A stretch of DNA of 64,000 bases from Stenomitos frigidus ULC18 (lineage in GTDB: Bacteria > Cyanobacteriota > Cyanobacteriia > Leptolyngbyales > Leptolyngbyaceae): contig NZ_PVWK01000014.1 of the NCBI RefSeq assembly GCF_003003795.1, positions 62,001 to 126,000 of the forward strand, in the 5' to 3' direction. The notes below the pieces were generated by a model that saw only the letters and a list, made by a program, of their open reading frames with translations, had not been told where the DNA came from and searched no databases. Of the stretch, positions 19,021-27,969 are shown piece by piece. Numbering within the stretch: position 1 is the stretch's first letter; every line of letters starts with the position of its first letter. The translations under genes and the position numbers were made by a program.

Positions 19021-19280
19021 AATCAAAAGCTCGTGAAGTTTGGAATCTACCCATTAAAACGATGTGTCGGTTACAGGCGAAGCCTTTAAGATAGGCTAGC
19101 GGTTCTAGTTATGATTATGGTGCAAGCTCAAGCAATATAAAGGGGGAATTTGAATCAGAGTTTAGGGAGAAATTGTGCCAAGTCACTGGGTATGTGTTAT
19201 CTGTATGGGGCAAAATGACGGCACTTAAAGCTTCATTCTGGATTAATCGCACTGGATAACTTGCAATTGTTAAGGCGCTC

Positions 19281-22200
19281 ATGCTGGATGTACATGGACA
19301 TAATCCTCCGTCTGCTCGTAAACAAGGCTGCCTGGGAGGAAGCGGCACTTCGCTGGATGATTGGATACACCAGCGGGTAAAGGTGCCACATTTACAGGTG
19401 AAAAGCAAGCTGCGTGGCAATAACCTTCATCTTTTATTTGAAGGAACACCTTGCCCCGATCGTGCTGTCATCATGCCGCCACTGACAGAGGCTCTGTCTG
19501 CGATGGCACTCACCCCACTATTGCCACCGCAGTCTCCTCCAGTTTACAGGATCATTGCCTACGGTCGGTTGTTGCAACAGGCTCAACCTGAGTGGACAGA
19601 AGCCTTTGTGCCTCACCCTGATCAGCCTCCACACGCGCAGCAAGCTCGCACAACAGCAACGCCACCACTCGCAGAGGTAGCGGGGACAACGCCTCAAGAG
19701 TGCAACATTGAAGCAGCCAGCATTCATACACTCAGTGCCGCTCGTCAGGGACAACCTGAGGCGATCGCACGCCACTTAAGTGATGCTTTTAGCACGCTTG
19801 GCGTTGCCGTTCGCGTCAAGCTGGAAAAACCCCAAAAGCCTCCTCAAGAGACACCTTCGTCTGCCACTCCCCACTCCCCACTCCCCACTCCCACGCCCCT
19901 TAAGCGTCTCCTCATCGCCTGTGAGTCGGCTTATAGCCCAGACCCATTGCTGTTTGCAGAGCCAATCGCGCAACGCTTACGGGCACTGGAGCTCAATGGA
20001 TTTCAGGATGCCCTTGTCTTCGGGCAAGTGGCTGGTGAAACGCGAACCGAGTGGGTGCTGCGAGTTGATCTCACACCACCTGAGGACATTCTCAAGACGT
20101 GGGCACACTGGGGCGACGTGCAAGCCATTACACGCTTACTCAACCGCACTCTGCTCTCTGAAAAGGTACAAACCTCGGCTCTCCTTAAGGAAGCGACGTT
20201 GCATTTAACCTGCCGCAGCACGCAGTCTGCAACGCCTGATAAGCTGACGACGATCGCGGCCATCGTGCCACTGCTAGAAACCCTCTCACCACAGGGTATT
20301 CGTGCTGCCACCATCTATGGTTTTGCTCATCAAGAGAGTAGTACCAATCTCCTGAGTGCGACAGCGACACCTGCCCCTGTCTGGGTACACTGGCTCGATC
20401 TGTCTCCCGATCCACAGCCCCTATCCACCTTTGACCTTGCTCAGAAAGGCAATTTAGACGCGATCGCCTTTCTGCTCACGCGGATGCTGAATCCTGATCT
20501 AGACCGTAAATTAGGCACGGGTGGCATTCGGGTACAGGTTCGTCAAAAAGCAGATTTATTGCACATCATGGGCGAAGCGCCCCTTTGCCCGTTGCAAAGT
20601 CAGATGGGTGTTGCAATCGCTCGCTTTTTGAAGCCGTTGCAAATACCCACGATCGCAGGTGTTCGTATTTACGGTCGCCGATCAGGACAAAAACAACCCC
20701 TCTGGAGCTACGGTGTCGATTTTAGCGCCCGCGATCGACTGGTGCCTGAAGCAACGCCCGAATTCGCGGTCTCTGATGCGTATGTGGGTGATTTACTCTC
20801 GCCGCCGGGAGCGCTTGCCCTTCGAACAGAGGAAGCATCCGAAGCCTCACGCTCCTTTTTGAGCACCATCGTTGCAAGTGCTATTCAGCGTGTGCAGCGA
20901 TCGCTCATTTGGTCGCAGCTTTTTGTGCCTCTGGACTCAGCTCAGCTCGGCTCTAACCTGACGTACTCGTCTGATCTGACTGATTTGACAGCCAAGCGTA
21001 GTGTAAAAGTGGCGGCTGTTTGGAGCGCGATCGGAGTACTGCTCGTTGTCCAATCTGACTGGTTGCTCAACCGCTGGCTTCAAGCGCCACCGCCAGCGCC
21101 GATCGCCGCCAGCCAACCATCACCTGCGGTGGTACCGCCGCCAGCAGGTTCACTGTTTCCAGCGTTGTCTATCAATCCAGGTAAGGCTCACGACAAGTCC
21201 GCTTTCAATGCGTCCGGTTTTACCCAGCCTGGTACGTCATCAGCGTCTCCAGTAGAGGGCGCTCCTGCGGCAGAGACGGTTGCTTCTACAACGCTGCCCG
21301 CTTCGCCACTCCGGCCTAAAGCAGATGGTCTAACGAAGGGTTCAGAGGCGTATCCCACGTTTAACAGCCGTCAACTGGATGAGAAAGTAGCCCTTTACCA
21401 AAGCTACTTGAAGGAGTACGGCACTCCTGATGTGCTCATCATCGGTAGCTCACGGGCCTTGCGTGGCGTTGACCCGATCGCGCTCCAAAAAGCATTGGCT
21501 GACCAGGGTTACGCAGGCACGAAAAGCTTCAACTTTGGTGTCAATGGCGCTACCGCTCAAGTGGTTGATATGATCGTGCGTCAGCTTTTACCACAAGAGA
21601 AGCTGCCCAAACTGATTTTGTGGGCTGATGGTGCCCGCGCCTTCAATAGCGGTCGTGCGGACGTAACCTACAATGGCATTGTTGCGTCTGATGGTTATAA
21701 AGCTCTAGCTGCAGGCAATCCACCCATTCCTGGTACAGCAGTCGCTCAAGTGACAGGTGGAACAAAGCGCCCTGAGCCAGCCTCAACGACTTCCGTGACT
21801 GAGGACCCACCCACTTCTTTATCAGGCGGCTATCAAACGGTTAACCAGGAACTGAATCGACGGCTAGGCACATTCTCCGCCCTCTACTCCCAGCGCGACC
21901 ACCTCAGAGTGTTCTTGCGGGATGGACTGGTGAGCCTACTGCCGCACAGCCTTTCTAAGGTCGTCTCTGGTAGCGCGATCGCGTCCAATAATCTTAGCGA
22001 TGCGACGAGCCCGGGGGCAGCGGCGGCCAATGCCCCAGCGTCTGTGCTTGCCGAGGGGCAGAGCGCGGTCGATATTGATGGCTTCCTGCCCTTGCCAAAC
22101 CAGTTCAACCCAGCAACGTACTATCAGAAGTATGCCAGGGTAAACGGCGATTACGACTCTGACTACGATTCTTTTAGCCTTGAAGGCACCCAAACGCAAG

Positions 22201-22499
22201 CACTAACTAACCTGGCTCAGTTTAGTCAAACGCACCAAATTCCCCTTATCTTCGTCAACTTACCATTGACAAACGACTACCTCGACCCAACCCGGAAACG
22301 GCACGAGGAGGATTTTCAGCAGGACATGCTGCGACGCGCAACCCAGTTAGGCTTCATCTATCGCGATCTGAGCCAAGCATTAGCCAATCAGCCCGATCGC
22401 TTCTCCGATCCGAGTCATCTGAACCGCTACGGCGCCTATGCCGTCTCCCACCAACTGGCAGGAGATGTGATGATTCCCTGGAGTCAGGCGCGACGGTGA
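19281..22499 (+). CDS. DUF1574 protein with repeated N-terminal GDxxAI domains
   Basis: A large 1072-aa cyanobacterial protein. The N-terminal 500 residues hold about four copies of a roughly 100-aa alpha/beta unit. Each contains a helix of the type GDVQAITRLLNRTL and ends with a strand like IYGR...W. A membrane segment (about 575-600) and a Pro/Ala-rich linker follow. The C-terminal DUF1574 domain has LIIGSSRALRG near 717-727 and DPSHLNRYGAYAV near the end. Those two motifs resemble the GDS and DxxH blocks of SGNH hydrolases (inference). A CCACTCC heptad array lies in frame at 19864-19894. Function unknown. Confidence 0.85.
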   Translation: MLDVHGHNPPSARKQGCLGGSGTSLDDWIHQRVKVPHLQVKSKLRGNNLHLLFEGTPCPDRAVIMPPLTEALSAMALTPLLPPQSPPVYRIIAYGRLLQQAQPEWTEAFVPHPDQPPHAQQARTTATPPLAEVAGTTPQECNIEAASIHTLSAARQGQPEAIARHLSDAFSTLGVAVRVKLEKPQKPPQETPSSATPHSPLPTPTPLKRLLIACESAYSPDPLLFAEPIAQRLRALELNGFQDALVFGQVAGETRTEWVLRVDLTPPEDILKTWAHWGDVQAITRLLNRTLLSEKVQTSALLKEATLHLTCRSTQSATPDKLTTIAAIVPLLETLSPQGIRAATIYGFAHQESSTNLLSATATPAPVWVHWLDLSPDPQPLSTFDLAQKGNLDAIAFLLTRMLNPDLDRKLGTGGIRVQVRQKADLLHIMGEAPLCPLQSQMGVAIARFLKPLQIPTIAGVRIYGRRSGQKQPLWSYGVDFSARDRLVPEATPEFAVSDAYVGDLLSPPGALALRTEEASEASRSFLSTIVASAIQRVQRSLIWSQLFVPLDSAQLGSNLTYSSDLTDLTAKRSVKVAAVWSAIGVLLVVQSDWLLNRWLQAPPPAPIAASQPSPAVVPPPAGSLFPALSINPGKAHDKSAFNASGFTQPGTSSASPVEGAPAAETVASTTLPASPLRPKADGLTKGSEAYPTFNSRQLDEKVALYQSYLKEYGTPDVLIIGSSRALRGVDPIALQKALADQGYAGTKSFNFGVNGATAQVVDMIVRQLLPQEKLPKLILWADGARAFNSGRADVTYNGIVASDGYKALAAGNPPIPGTAVAQVTGGTKRPEPASTTSVTEDPPTSLSGGYQTVNQELNRRLGTFSALYSQRDHLRVFLRDGLVSLLPHSLSKVVSGSAIASNNLSDATSPGAAAANAPASVLAEGQSAVDIDGFLPLPNQFNPATYYQKYARVNGDYDSDYDSFSLEGTQTQALTNLAQFSQTHQIPLIFVNLPLTNDYLDPTRKRHEEDFQQDMLRRATQLGFIYRDLSQALANQPDRFSDPSHLNRYGAYAVSHQLAGDVMIPWSQARR
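19864..19894. repeat. In-frame (CCACTCC)4 heptad array inside the DUF1574 gene
   Basis: Four tandem CCACTCC units encode a Pro/Ser/Thr-rich linker (TPHSPLPTPTP) between two repeated domains. Similar heptads are normally found in spacers. Confidence 0.75.
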
Positions 22500-22593
22500 G
22501 ATAGCAGTCTGTAACATCGTATGAATCGGCGCGGGTTGCCCTTCACAGTTCCCTACAATGAAGGCAGAAACGCTACAAGGGTTCCAAACCAGT

Positions 22594-23061
22594 ATGCTCA
22601 AGACTGTTGCCGATATTATGACCCGTGACCCGGTTACGGTAACGCCTGAGACGCCACTTACAGAGGTTATTCGGACGATCGCCGAGCGGAAAATCAGTGG
22701 TCTTCCCGTGGTTGATGAGGCGGGCAAACTCGTTGGGGTCATTTCTGAAACTGACCTGATGTGGCGCGAAACAGGAGTCACACCACCGCCCTATATCATG
22801 CTGCTTGACAGCGTCATCTACCTGGAAAACCCTGGTCACTACGAACGCGAATTGCATAAGGCGCTTGGGCAAACCGTAAAGGAAGCCATGAGTCAAAAAC
22901 CCATTACCGTCACTCCCGATAAACCCCTGCGGGAAGCCGCTCAAATCCTGCATGAGCACAAAATCCACCGTCTGCCAGTACTCAACGCTGACGGGCAAGT
23001 GGTCGGCATCCTTACCCGTGGCGATATCATTCGAGCGATGGCAGCGGAGCAAGACAGGTGA
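22594..23061 (+). CDS. Two-CBS-domain protein
   Basis: A 155-aa stand-alone CBS pair, a cytoplasmic adenosyl-ligand sensing module. CBS1 covers about residues 1-60 (MTRDPVTVTPETPL...GVISETDL). CBS2 covers about 95-150 (MSQKPITVTPDKPL...GILTRGDIIRAM). The middle insert PPYIMLLDSVIYLENPGHYERELHKALG is a known cyanobacterial and Firmicute variant. An upstream ATG at 22558 would add 12 residues outside the domain. Partner unknown. It follows the DUF1574 gene by about 95 bp. Confidence 0.88.
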   Translation: MLKTVADIMTRDPVTVTPETPLTEVIRTIAERKISGLPVVDEAGKLVGVISETDLMWRETGVTPPPYIMLLDSVIYLENPGHYERELHKALGQTVKEAMSQKPITVTPDKPLREAAQILHEHKIHRLPVLNADGQVVGILTRGDIIRAMAAEQDR

Positions 23062-23213
23062 GGAGGGAGGAATAAGGGGAGAGGGCGAGTTTTGAGTTTT
23101 GAGTGAGTTGAGCGGTCAGCAGTCAGCTTTCTTCTAAAAATTAAAAACTCCTTCTTCCCCTGCTTCCTCTCACCTCACCTATAAATCACTTTAGAAAACG
23201 AGATTAATTACCT

Positions 23214-23873
23214 ATGAGCATTACACCTGAATCGGTTGGCGTCTTGTTAAAGTCGTCGGATTTTGGCGATCGCCTGCGGGCAGTCAACCACATCAGACAG
23301 TTGGCACCCGCAAACGGCTTTGAGCTGATTCAGATTGCCATGCAAGATACCAATCCGCGGGTGCGCTATGCGGCTGTAAGTCAGTTAGCGACCTTGGGTA
23401 AGCAAAATCTTCCTCACGTGACAACACTCCTGCGCGCTAGCTTGCATGACAATGACCCAGATGTACAAGCAGCAGCAGCCGATTCGGTGGGGGCACTTAA
23501 GTTAACGGATGTTTTTGAGGATCTGCAAAAGCTTTACCACAAAACCTCTGAGTGGTTAGTCCAGTTCAGCATTGTGGCGACTCTGGGTGAACTGGGCGAC
23601 GAACGAGGTTTTGCACTACTAGAAGCAGCGTTGCAATCTGACAATGAACTGATGCAAACAGCGGCGATCGGGTCTTTAGGAGAATTGGGTGACGATCGCG
23701 CCGTTCAGCTACTGGTTCCTTTTGCGACCAATCCCGATTGGCAAATCCGTTATCGGGTCGTTCAAGCACTGGCTCATCTGAAGGGCACAACCGCCCACGC
23801 AACCCTGGAAATTCTGGCTCAAGATAGTACAGAACAGGTTGCCCAAGAAGCCCGCAACGTTTTAAAAGGCTAG
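23214..23873 (+). CDS. nblB: HEAT-repeat protein, NblB-like
   Basis: A 219-aa protein made of about six HEAT/PBS-lyase-type repeats. Examples are NPRVRYAAVSQLATLG at about 44-59 and NELMQTAAIGSLGELGDDRA at about 143-162. Size and repeat order match NblB, the bilin-lyase-like protein implicated in phycobilisome breakdown or chlorophyll and bilin handling under nutrient stress. Lyases of the CpcE/F type share the repeats, so the exact role is not certain. No phycobilisome genes are nearby. Confidence 0.75.
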   Translation: MSITPESVGVLLKSSDFGDRLRAVNHIRQLAPANGFELIQIAMQDTNPRVRYAAVSQLATLGKQNLPHVTTLLRASLHDNDPDVQAAAADSVGALKLTDVFEDLQKLYHKTSEWLVQFSIVATLGELGDERGFALLEAALQSDNELMQTAAIGSLGELGDDRAVQLLVPFATNPDWQIRYRVVQALAHLKGTTAHATLEILAQDSTEQVAQEARNVLKG

Positions 23874-24070
23874 AGCGATAGCCGTCACCACAGCGTTTAG
23901 ACCATTGGGGGCAAGCGCAGAAAGAACGTACAGTCAACCACGAACCTTTGCCTCCTGTCCTAACCTTGATGACTATTGCCATAAAAAAGGGGCGTTGCTG
24001 CCAACGTCCCTGACCAACACAGAGGTGAAACACAACGACTAACAATGAAACACAGCGTTCAAAAAATTGC

Positions 24071-24274
24071 CTAATCAATAAGTTTCAGGCGACCAGTTTG
24101 AATGTAGTCAAACACACGATTAATTTTGTTGCGATCGCTATCAGTTAATTTTTGTTCGGCAAGCAAGACAGAGGTGAGCTTGAGATGCTCTTGTCGAGAC
24201 ATTGCACCAACTGCAAGGATGTGATCGACCAGTTGATGAATAGCCAAATTCGGTTTACTTTGAATGCTCCGCAT
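24071..24274 (-). CDS. Small conserved cyanobacterial protein (RVFDYIQTGRLKLID)
   Basis: A 67-aa all-alpha protein with the C-terminal signature INRVFDYIQTGRLKLID and an internal SRQEHLKLTSVLL segment. I recognise both as typical of a small family widespread in cyanobacteria with no assigned function. The start ATG at 24274 is the only good one. It lies convergent to the NblB-like gene. Confidence 0.75.
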   Translation of the reverse strand: MRSIQSKPNLAIHQLVDHILAVGAMSRQEHLKLTSVLLAEQKLTDSDRNKINRVFDYIQTGRLKLID

Positions 24275-24478
24275 GCTGCCCTGCCCCGTTCGCGTTAATT
24301 TTGTGCTTGCTATAGATTTATTTTTCCCCCCACTTCTTATCTTCTAACAATGATTTGATGATGACTGTGTGCTGGCGTCGAGCGGCACTGTGAAGAATCG
24401 ATGAAAGGTTGGTTGGGAGACAGAAAGCGGAAGGCAGGAGGCAGGGGACGAGGAGGAGGCAGTGGTCAAAATCAACTC

Positions 24479-24548
24479 AAAACTCTCTAGCTTGTTGGCG
24501 CAAAGCGCTACTCAAAACTCTCTAGCTTGTTGGCGCAAAGCGCTACTC
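24479..24548. repeat. 35-bp unit in tandem (x2)
   Basis: Two adjacent, nearly identical 35-bp units contain CTCTAGCTTGTTGGCGCAAA and GCGCTAC. They are followed by further AAAACTC units to about 24570. A diverged single copy lies at 13959-13991. The remainder of the 364-bp spacer 24275-24638 shows nothing else. Confidence 0.75.
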
Positions 24549-24638
24549 AAAACTCAAAACTCAAAACTTTCCCTCACCCCTCACCCCTCACCTACTCTGC
24601 TAGGGTAAACAGGTACCCACAATGTTCTGGAAGGGCGC

Positions 24639-25415
24639 ATGATGCAGGTTTATCGGCTACCAGCTCTCTCTGACAATTACATTTTTTTGCTGCACGATCG
24701 AGAGCAGAACATCGCAGCGGTGGTTGATCCGGCTGAGGCACAGCCTGTTTTGCGGCAGTTAGAGGCACTGGGTGCAACGCTGGTGGCAATCTTCAACACC
24801 CATCACCATGCGGATCATGTCGGGGCAAATACCAAACTGTTGCAGCAGTTTCCTGATGCCGTTGTCTATGGTGGTGCGGAAGATCGAGGCAGAATCCCTG
24901 GACAGACCGTATTTTTGCAGGAAGGCGATCGCGTCTCGTTTGGCGATCGTATTGCCGATGTGCTGTTTGTTCCTGGTCATACTCGTGCTCACATTGCCTA
25001 CTATTTTGCGCCAGTCACTAACGGCGAAACAGGCGAGTTGTTCTGTGGCGACACCCTCTTCGCGGGCAGTTGTGGCAGGCTGTTTGAAGGTACGCCCACG
25101 CAGATGGTGCATTCGCTCGGCAAACTGCGCTCGTTGCCAGACAATACTCGCGTTTGGTGCGCTCACGAATATACGCTGAAGAACCTGGAGTTTGCTTTGA
25201 CGGTCGATCGTTCGAATATCGCGTTGCAAGAGCGCTTAGCTGCAGTCAAGCTGTCCCGCAGTCGCAATGAAGCAACCATCCCATCAAATTTGGGAGTCGA
25301 AAAACGGACAAATCCATTTTTGCGTTGGGATGACTTGGGGTTGCGTTCGATCGTCAGAGCCGACAACGAGATCCAAACCTTCGCCCGTTTACGAGGCATG
25401 AAAGACCACTTCTAA
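24639..25415 (+). CDS. gloB: Hydroxyacylglutathione hydrolase (glyoxalase II)
   Basis: Metallo-beta-lactamase-fold enzyme (258 aa) that hydrolyses S-lactoylglutathione in methylglyoxal detoxification. The di-metal motif THHHADH lies at residues 54-60, with further ligands in [24 protein letters not shown] and CAHEYTLKN. The substrate-binding C-terminal domain is complete. A second in-frame ATG follows the first directly. Upstream is repeat-rich DNA; the downstream neighbour is convergent. Confidence 0.95.
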   Translation: MMQVYRLPALSDNYIFLLHDREQNIAAVVDPAEAQPVLRQLEALGATLVAIFNTHHHADHVGANTKLLQQFPDAVVYGGAEDRGRIPGQTVFLQEGDRVSFGDRIADVLFVPGHTRAHIAYYFAPVTNGETGELFCGDTLFAGSCGRLFEGTPTQMVHSLGKLRSLPDNTRVWCAHEYTLKNLEFALTVDRSNIALQERLAAVKLSRSRNEATIPSNLGVEKRTNPFLRWDDLGLRSIVRADNEIQTFARLRGMKDHF

Positions 25416-25564
25416 GGCGATGAAAGTTTGTACTTCTGTCTCACGTAAGGTCTTGCGTCACTACATGAGACATCGTTCGTTTGCTGGAAAGCTTTTAAGG
25501 GCAAAACCTTCAACGTCTTTAAAAAGCCGGGATTCTACAGGCAGTGAAGCGCTGAGCCGATCGC

Positions 25565-26089
25565 CTAGTCAAAGTAGAACAGCGTGACAATCTTGCGCTG
25601 ATCTTCGGCTTCATGGCAGGTCGTTAGCAATGTTTGGCTGTCATGAAAGGCAAAGCAAATCAGCTGTTGACAGCGCGAAATAATTTCGGTGTTGCAGAGT
25701 GCGCTGGCTTCTGCCAAAGACAAAGTATCGTTGCTAGGATTTTCGACCAGATGCATCACCTGCTCTAACTGCTCGCGAGACTCACGCGGTTGGCGTTCCA
25801 TACTTTGGGGCAGGATCACGGTCAACAGCGTCGGATCTGCACGCATTGCACCCCGAATAGCCGCTTGATTGGTACCAGTTGCCCCTGACGTGATGAGGCG
25901 ATTGCCCTCTAGCACCAGGGCATAGCTCATCATTTCGATCAAGTTTTGATGGGTAATCGGAACGTGACGAGAGCCGAGCAACGCAATGCGCTTGGAGCCT
26001 GTTTGCTGAATGGTCGCCAGTTCTTGTAGAAAATCGTCTACCTTGGGCAGGTCTATGGACTGACTCAACGATGCTATCAACCTGAACAA
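25565..26089 (-). CDS. DprA-like / SLOG-superfamily protein
   Basis: A 174-aa protein with a Rossmann-like nucleotide-binding fold of the DprA/LOG type. It has an RIALLGSRHVPITHQ strand-turn (about 35-48), a Gly-rich ITSGATGTNQAAIRGAM loop (about 67-83), and a late LICFAFHDSQT strand. Cyanobacterial members are usually labelled DNA recombination-mediator protein A, but they lack the other DprA domains. Nucleotide or nucleic-acid binding is therefore only inferred. The start is a TTG at 26089; no in-frame ATG lies near the domain start. Confidence 0.75.
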   Translation of the reverse strand: MFRLIASLSQSIDLPKVDDFLQELATIQQTGSKRIALLGSRHVPITHQNLIEMMSYALVLEGNRLITSGATGTNQAAIRGAMRADPTLLTVILPQSMERQPRESREQLEQVMHLVENPSNDTLSLAEASALCNTEIISRCQQLICFAFHDSQTLLTTCHEAEDQRKIVTLFYFD

Positions 26090-26128
26090 CCTAAATATAT
26101 TAGCAGACAGGATATCGTTAAATCGTTA

Positions 26129-26707
26129 TTAATCGTCCGATCGCGTCTTTACCCCATCCTCTAGCCCCTCCCCCTCTTCTCGCAAGCACGCTAGAGCTTC
26201 ATCACACCAGTCAATCCAGTCAGTTTCATACCGGACGCCTTTACGAAGCACCAGATACTGAAGTTTGTCCTTTAAAGACAGCGACTCAGGCGTTTGAAAA
26301 AACGTTGCCTCTAATTGGCGATAGTGAGCCAGTTGATCGACATGAAGCTGGCGATGATGGGTCAACTGCTGCCGGACAACCTGAAGGGGCACCAGCGACC
26401 CGACAAAGATCTTAACCAGCAGTGCTTCTTTAATCGGTGTGGTGTCGCAGGGTTCAGCAATCCAGTGAGTGAGCTGGTGCTGGCCCATGTCAGTGACTGT
26501 GTAGAGCTTTTTATCGGGGCGACCGTCTTGAAGCACAACCGCCGACTGCAACCAACCTTGCGCTTCGAGCTTGGCCAACTCGCGATAAATCTGTTGATGA
26601 GTCGCCTTCCAAAAACAGCCGACCGATTCCTCAAAGCTCTTGGTCAAGTCATATCCACTTTTGGGACAGTCAACTAGAAGCGCCAGAATTGCATGGGCAA
26701 GTGCCAT
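26129..26707 (-). CDS. PadR-family transcriptional regulator
   Basis: A 192-aa PadR regulator. The N-terminal winged helix (about residues 1-85: ILALLVDCPKSGYDLTKSFEE...IYRELAKLEAQGWL) is followed by the C-terminal helical Vir-like dimerisation domain. It is divergent from the devBCA-type exporter, with a 161-bp shared region that holds several GCAAC/GTTGC dyads. It most likely represses that exporter and itself until a ligand binds. Ligand unknown. Confidence 0.9.
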   Translation of the reverse strand: MALAHAILALLVDCPKSGYDLTKSFEESVGCFWKATHQQIYRELAKLEAQGWLQSAVVLQDGRPDKKLYTVTDMGQHQLTHWIAEPCDTTPIKEALLVKIFVGSLVPLQVVRQQLTHHRQLHVDQLAHYRQLEATFFQTPESLSLKDKLQYLVLRKGVRYETDWIDWCDEALACLREEGEGLEDGVKTRSDD

Positions 26708-26752
26708 CGTCTTTCATCCTCGATCGAATCAACCTGAGTATGCACTGATTGA

Positions 26753-26821
26753 CATATGCAACTCATTGAATATAAACTAGCATCGAACGCAACAAGTTGC
26801 ATAAGCAACTAATTGCTTATG
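26753..26821. promoter_or_regulatory. Operator-like dyads between padR and the exporter operon
   Basis: A perfect dyad CATAAGCAA-4-TTGCTTATG lies at 26800-26821. It abuts a second dyad GCAAC-AA-GTTGC at 26789-26800. A degenerate ATATGCAACTCATTGAATAT lies at 26754-26773. They share the GCAAC half-site and are centred in the divergent promoter region, as expected for PadR operators. Confidence 0.6.
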
Positions 26822-26868
26822 AAGCTGATAGTGCCTTAGCGGTGAGTGGAATCTAGAGGTATTGTCCT

Positions 26869-27969
26869 ATGCAAACAGTGACATCTAAAACAACTGCAGT
26901 CAGCAAGCCACTTTCTAAACTGACGCAGCGACGAGTTCTGGTCGTAGCGGCTCTTGGAGGCATGATCGCGACGGGGTGCCTACTGTATGGTGCCTCATAC
27001 TTCTCCCTCGCTTCTCAGAAAGCGATCTCCGCTGTGCCAGTGAGCACAAAAGCGACAAGAGTAACTGCGTTAGGCCGCTTGGAGCCACAGGGCGAAGTGA
27101 TCCAACTGGCAGCTTCTAGTAAAGGCAGTCGGGTTGAGCAATTGTTAGTGCAGCGGGGCGATCGGGTGCGGGCAGGTCAAGTGATTGCGGTTTTAGACTC
27201 GCGCGATCGCCTTCAAGCGGCCCTGGAGAAAGCAAAGCAGGATGTACAGATTGCATTCACCAAATTGGCGCAAGTCAAAGCGGGAGCCAAAACAGGAGAG
27301 ATCGGCGCACAGTCTGCGACGATCGCTCGTTTGAACGCCGAGTTGAATAACGCCCAACTTGAAGCACAGCGCTATCAAACGCTCTATGAGCAGGGAGCCA
27401 TTTCGGCCTCGTCGCGCGATAGTAAGCAACTGGTCGCAGACACGACTCGCGCCCAACTTCAGCAGGCGAAAAATACGTTGAGCAGTGTGGCTGAAATCCG
27501 CCCTGTCGATGTTACGGCGGCAGAGGCAGAGGTTGCTAGCGCCCAAACAGTGGTGAAACAGGCACAGGCGGATTTGGCTCTGGCGTTGGTGCGATCGCCG
27601 CGTGATGGCCAAGTGCTCAAAGTCCACACCTGGGCAGGCGAAATTGTCGGCGATCAGGGCATTGTGGATCTGGGTCAGACCGACCAAATGTATGTGGTTG
27701 CTGAAGTGTACGAAAGTGACGTGAAAGACGTTCGCATGGGTCAGCCAGCAACGATTACCAGCAGCGCGTTCAACGGAGACGTGCATGGCACTGTCAAGGA
27801 AATTGGGCTGCAAATTCAAAAGAAAGGTGTTTTGGATACAAACCCAACCGCGGATGCCGACGCCCGGATTGTGGAAGTCAAAATTCGGTTAGACAAACCT
27901 GGAAGTCGTAAGGTTGCGGGTCTGACCAATCTAGAAGTCACGGTTCAGATTGCGAAGGAGGCGACATGA
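26869..27969 (+). CDS. devB: DevB-family membrane fusion protein of an ABC exporter
   Basis: A 366-aa periplasmic adaptor. It has an N-terminal membrane anchor (about residues 26-50), a first lipoyl half with GRLEPQGEVIQLAA, a helical hairpin (about 110-225), a second lipoyl half and a beta-barrel. The DevB family works with DevC and DevA and TolC-like HgdD; in heterocyst formers it exports glycolipids. Non-heterocystous species carry paralogs with other cargo, so cargo here is open. The gene overlaps devC by four bases (ATGA), and AGAGG precedes the start. Confidence 0.92.
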   Translation: MQTVTSKTTAVSKPLSKLTQRRVLVVAALGGMIATGCLLYGASYFSLASQKAISAVPVSTKATRVTALGRLEPQGEVIQLAASSKGSRVEQLLVQRGDRVRAGQVIAVLDSRDRLQAALEKAKQDVQIAFTKLAQVKAGAKTGEIGAQSATIARLNAELNNAQLEAQRYQTLYEQGAISASSRDSKQLVADTTRAQLQQAKNTLSSVAEIRPVDVTAAEAEVASAQTVVKQAQADLALALVRSPRDGQVLKVHTWAGEIVGDQGIVDLGQTDQMYVVAEVYESDVKDVRMGQPATITSSAFNGDVHGTVKEIGLQIQKKGVLDTNPTADADARIVEVKIRLDKPGSRKVAGLTNLEVTVQIAKEAT

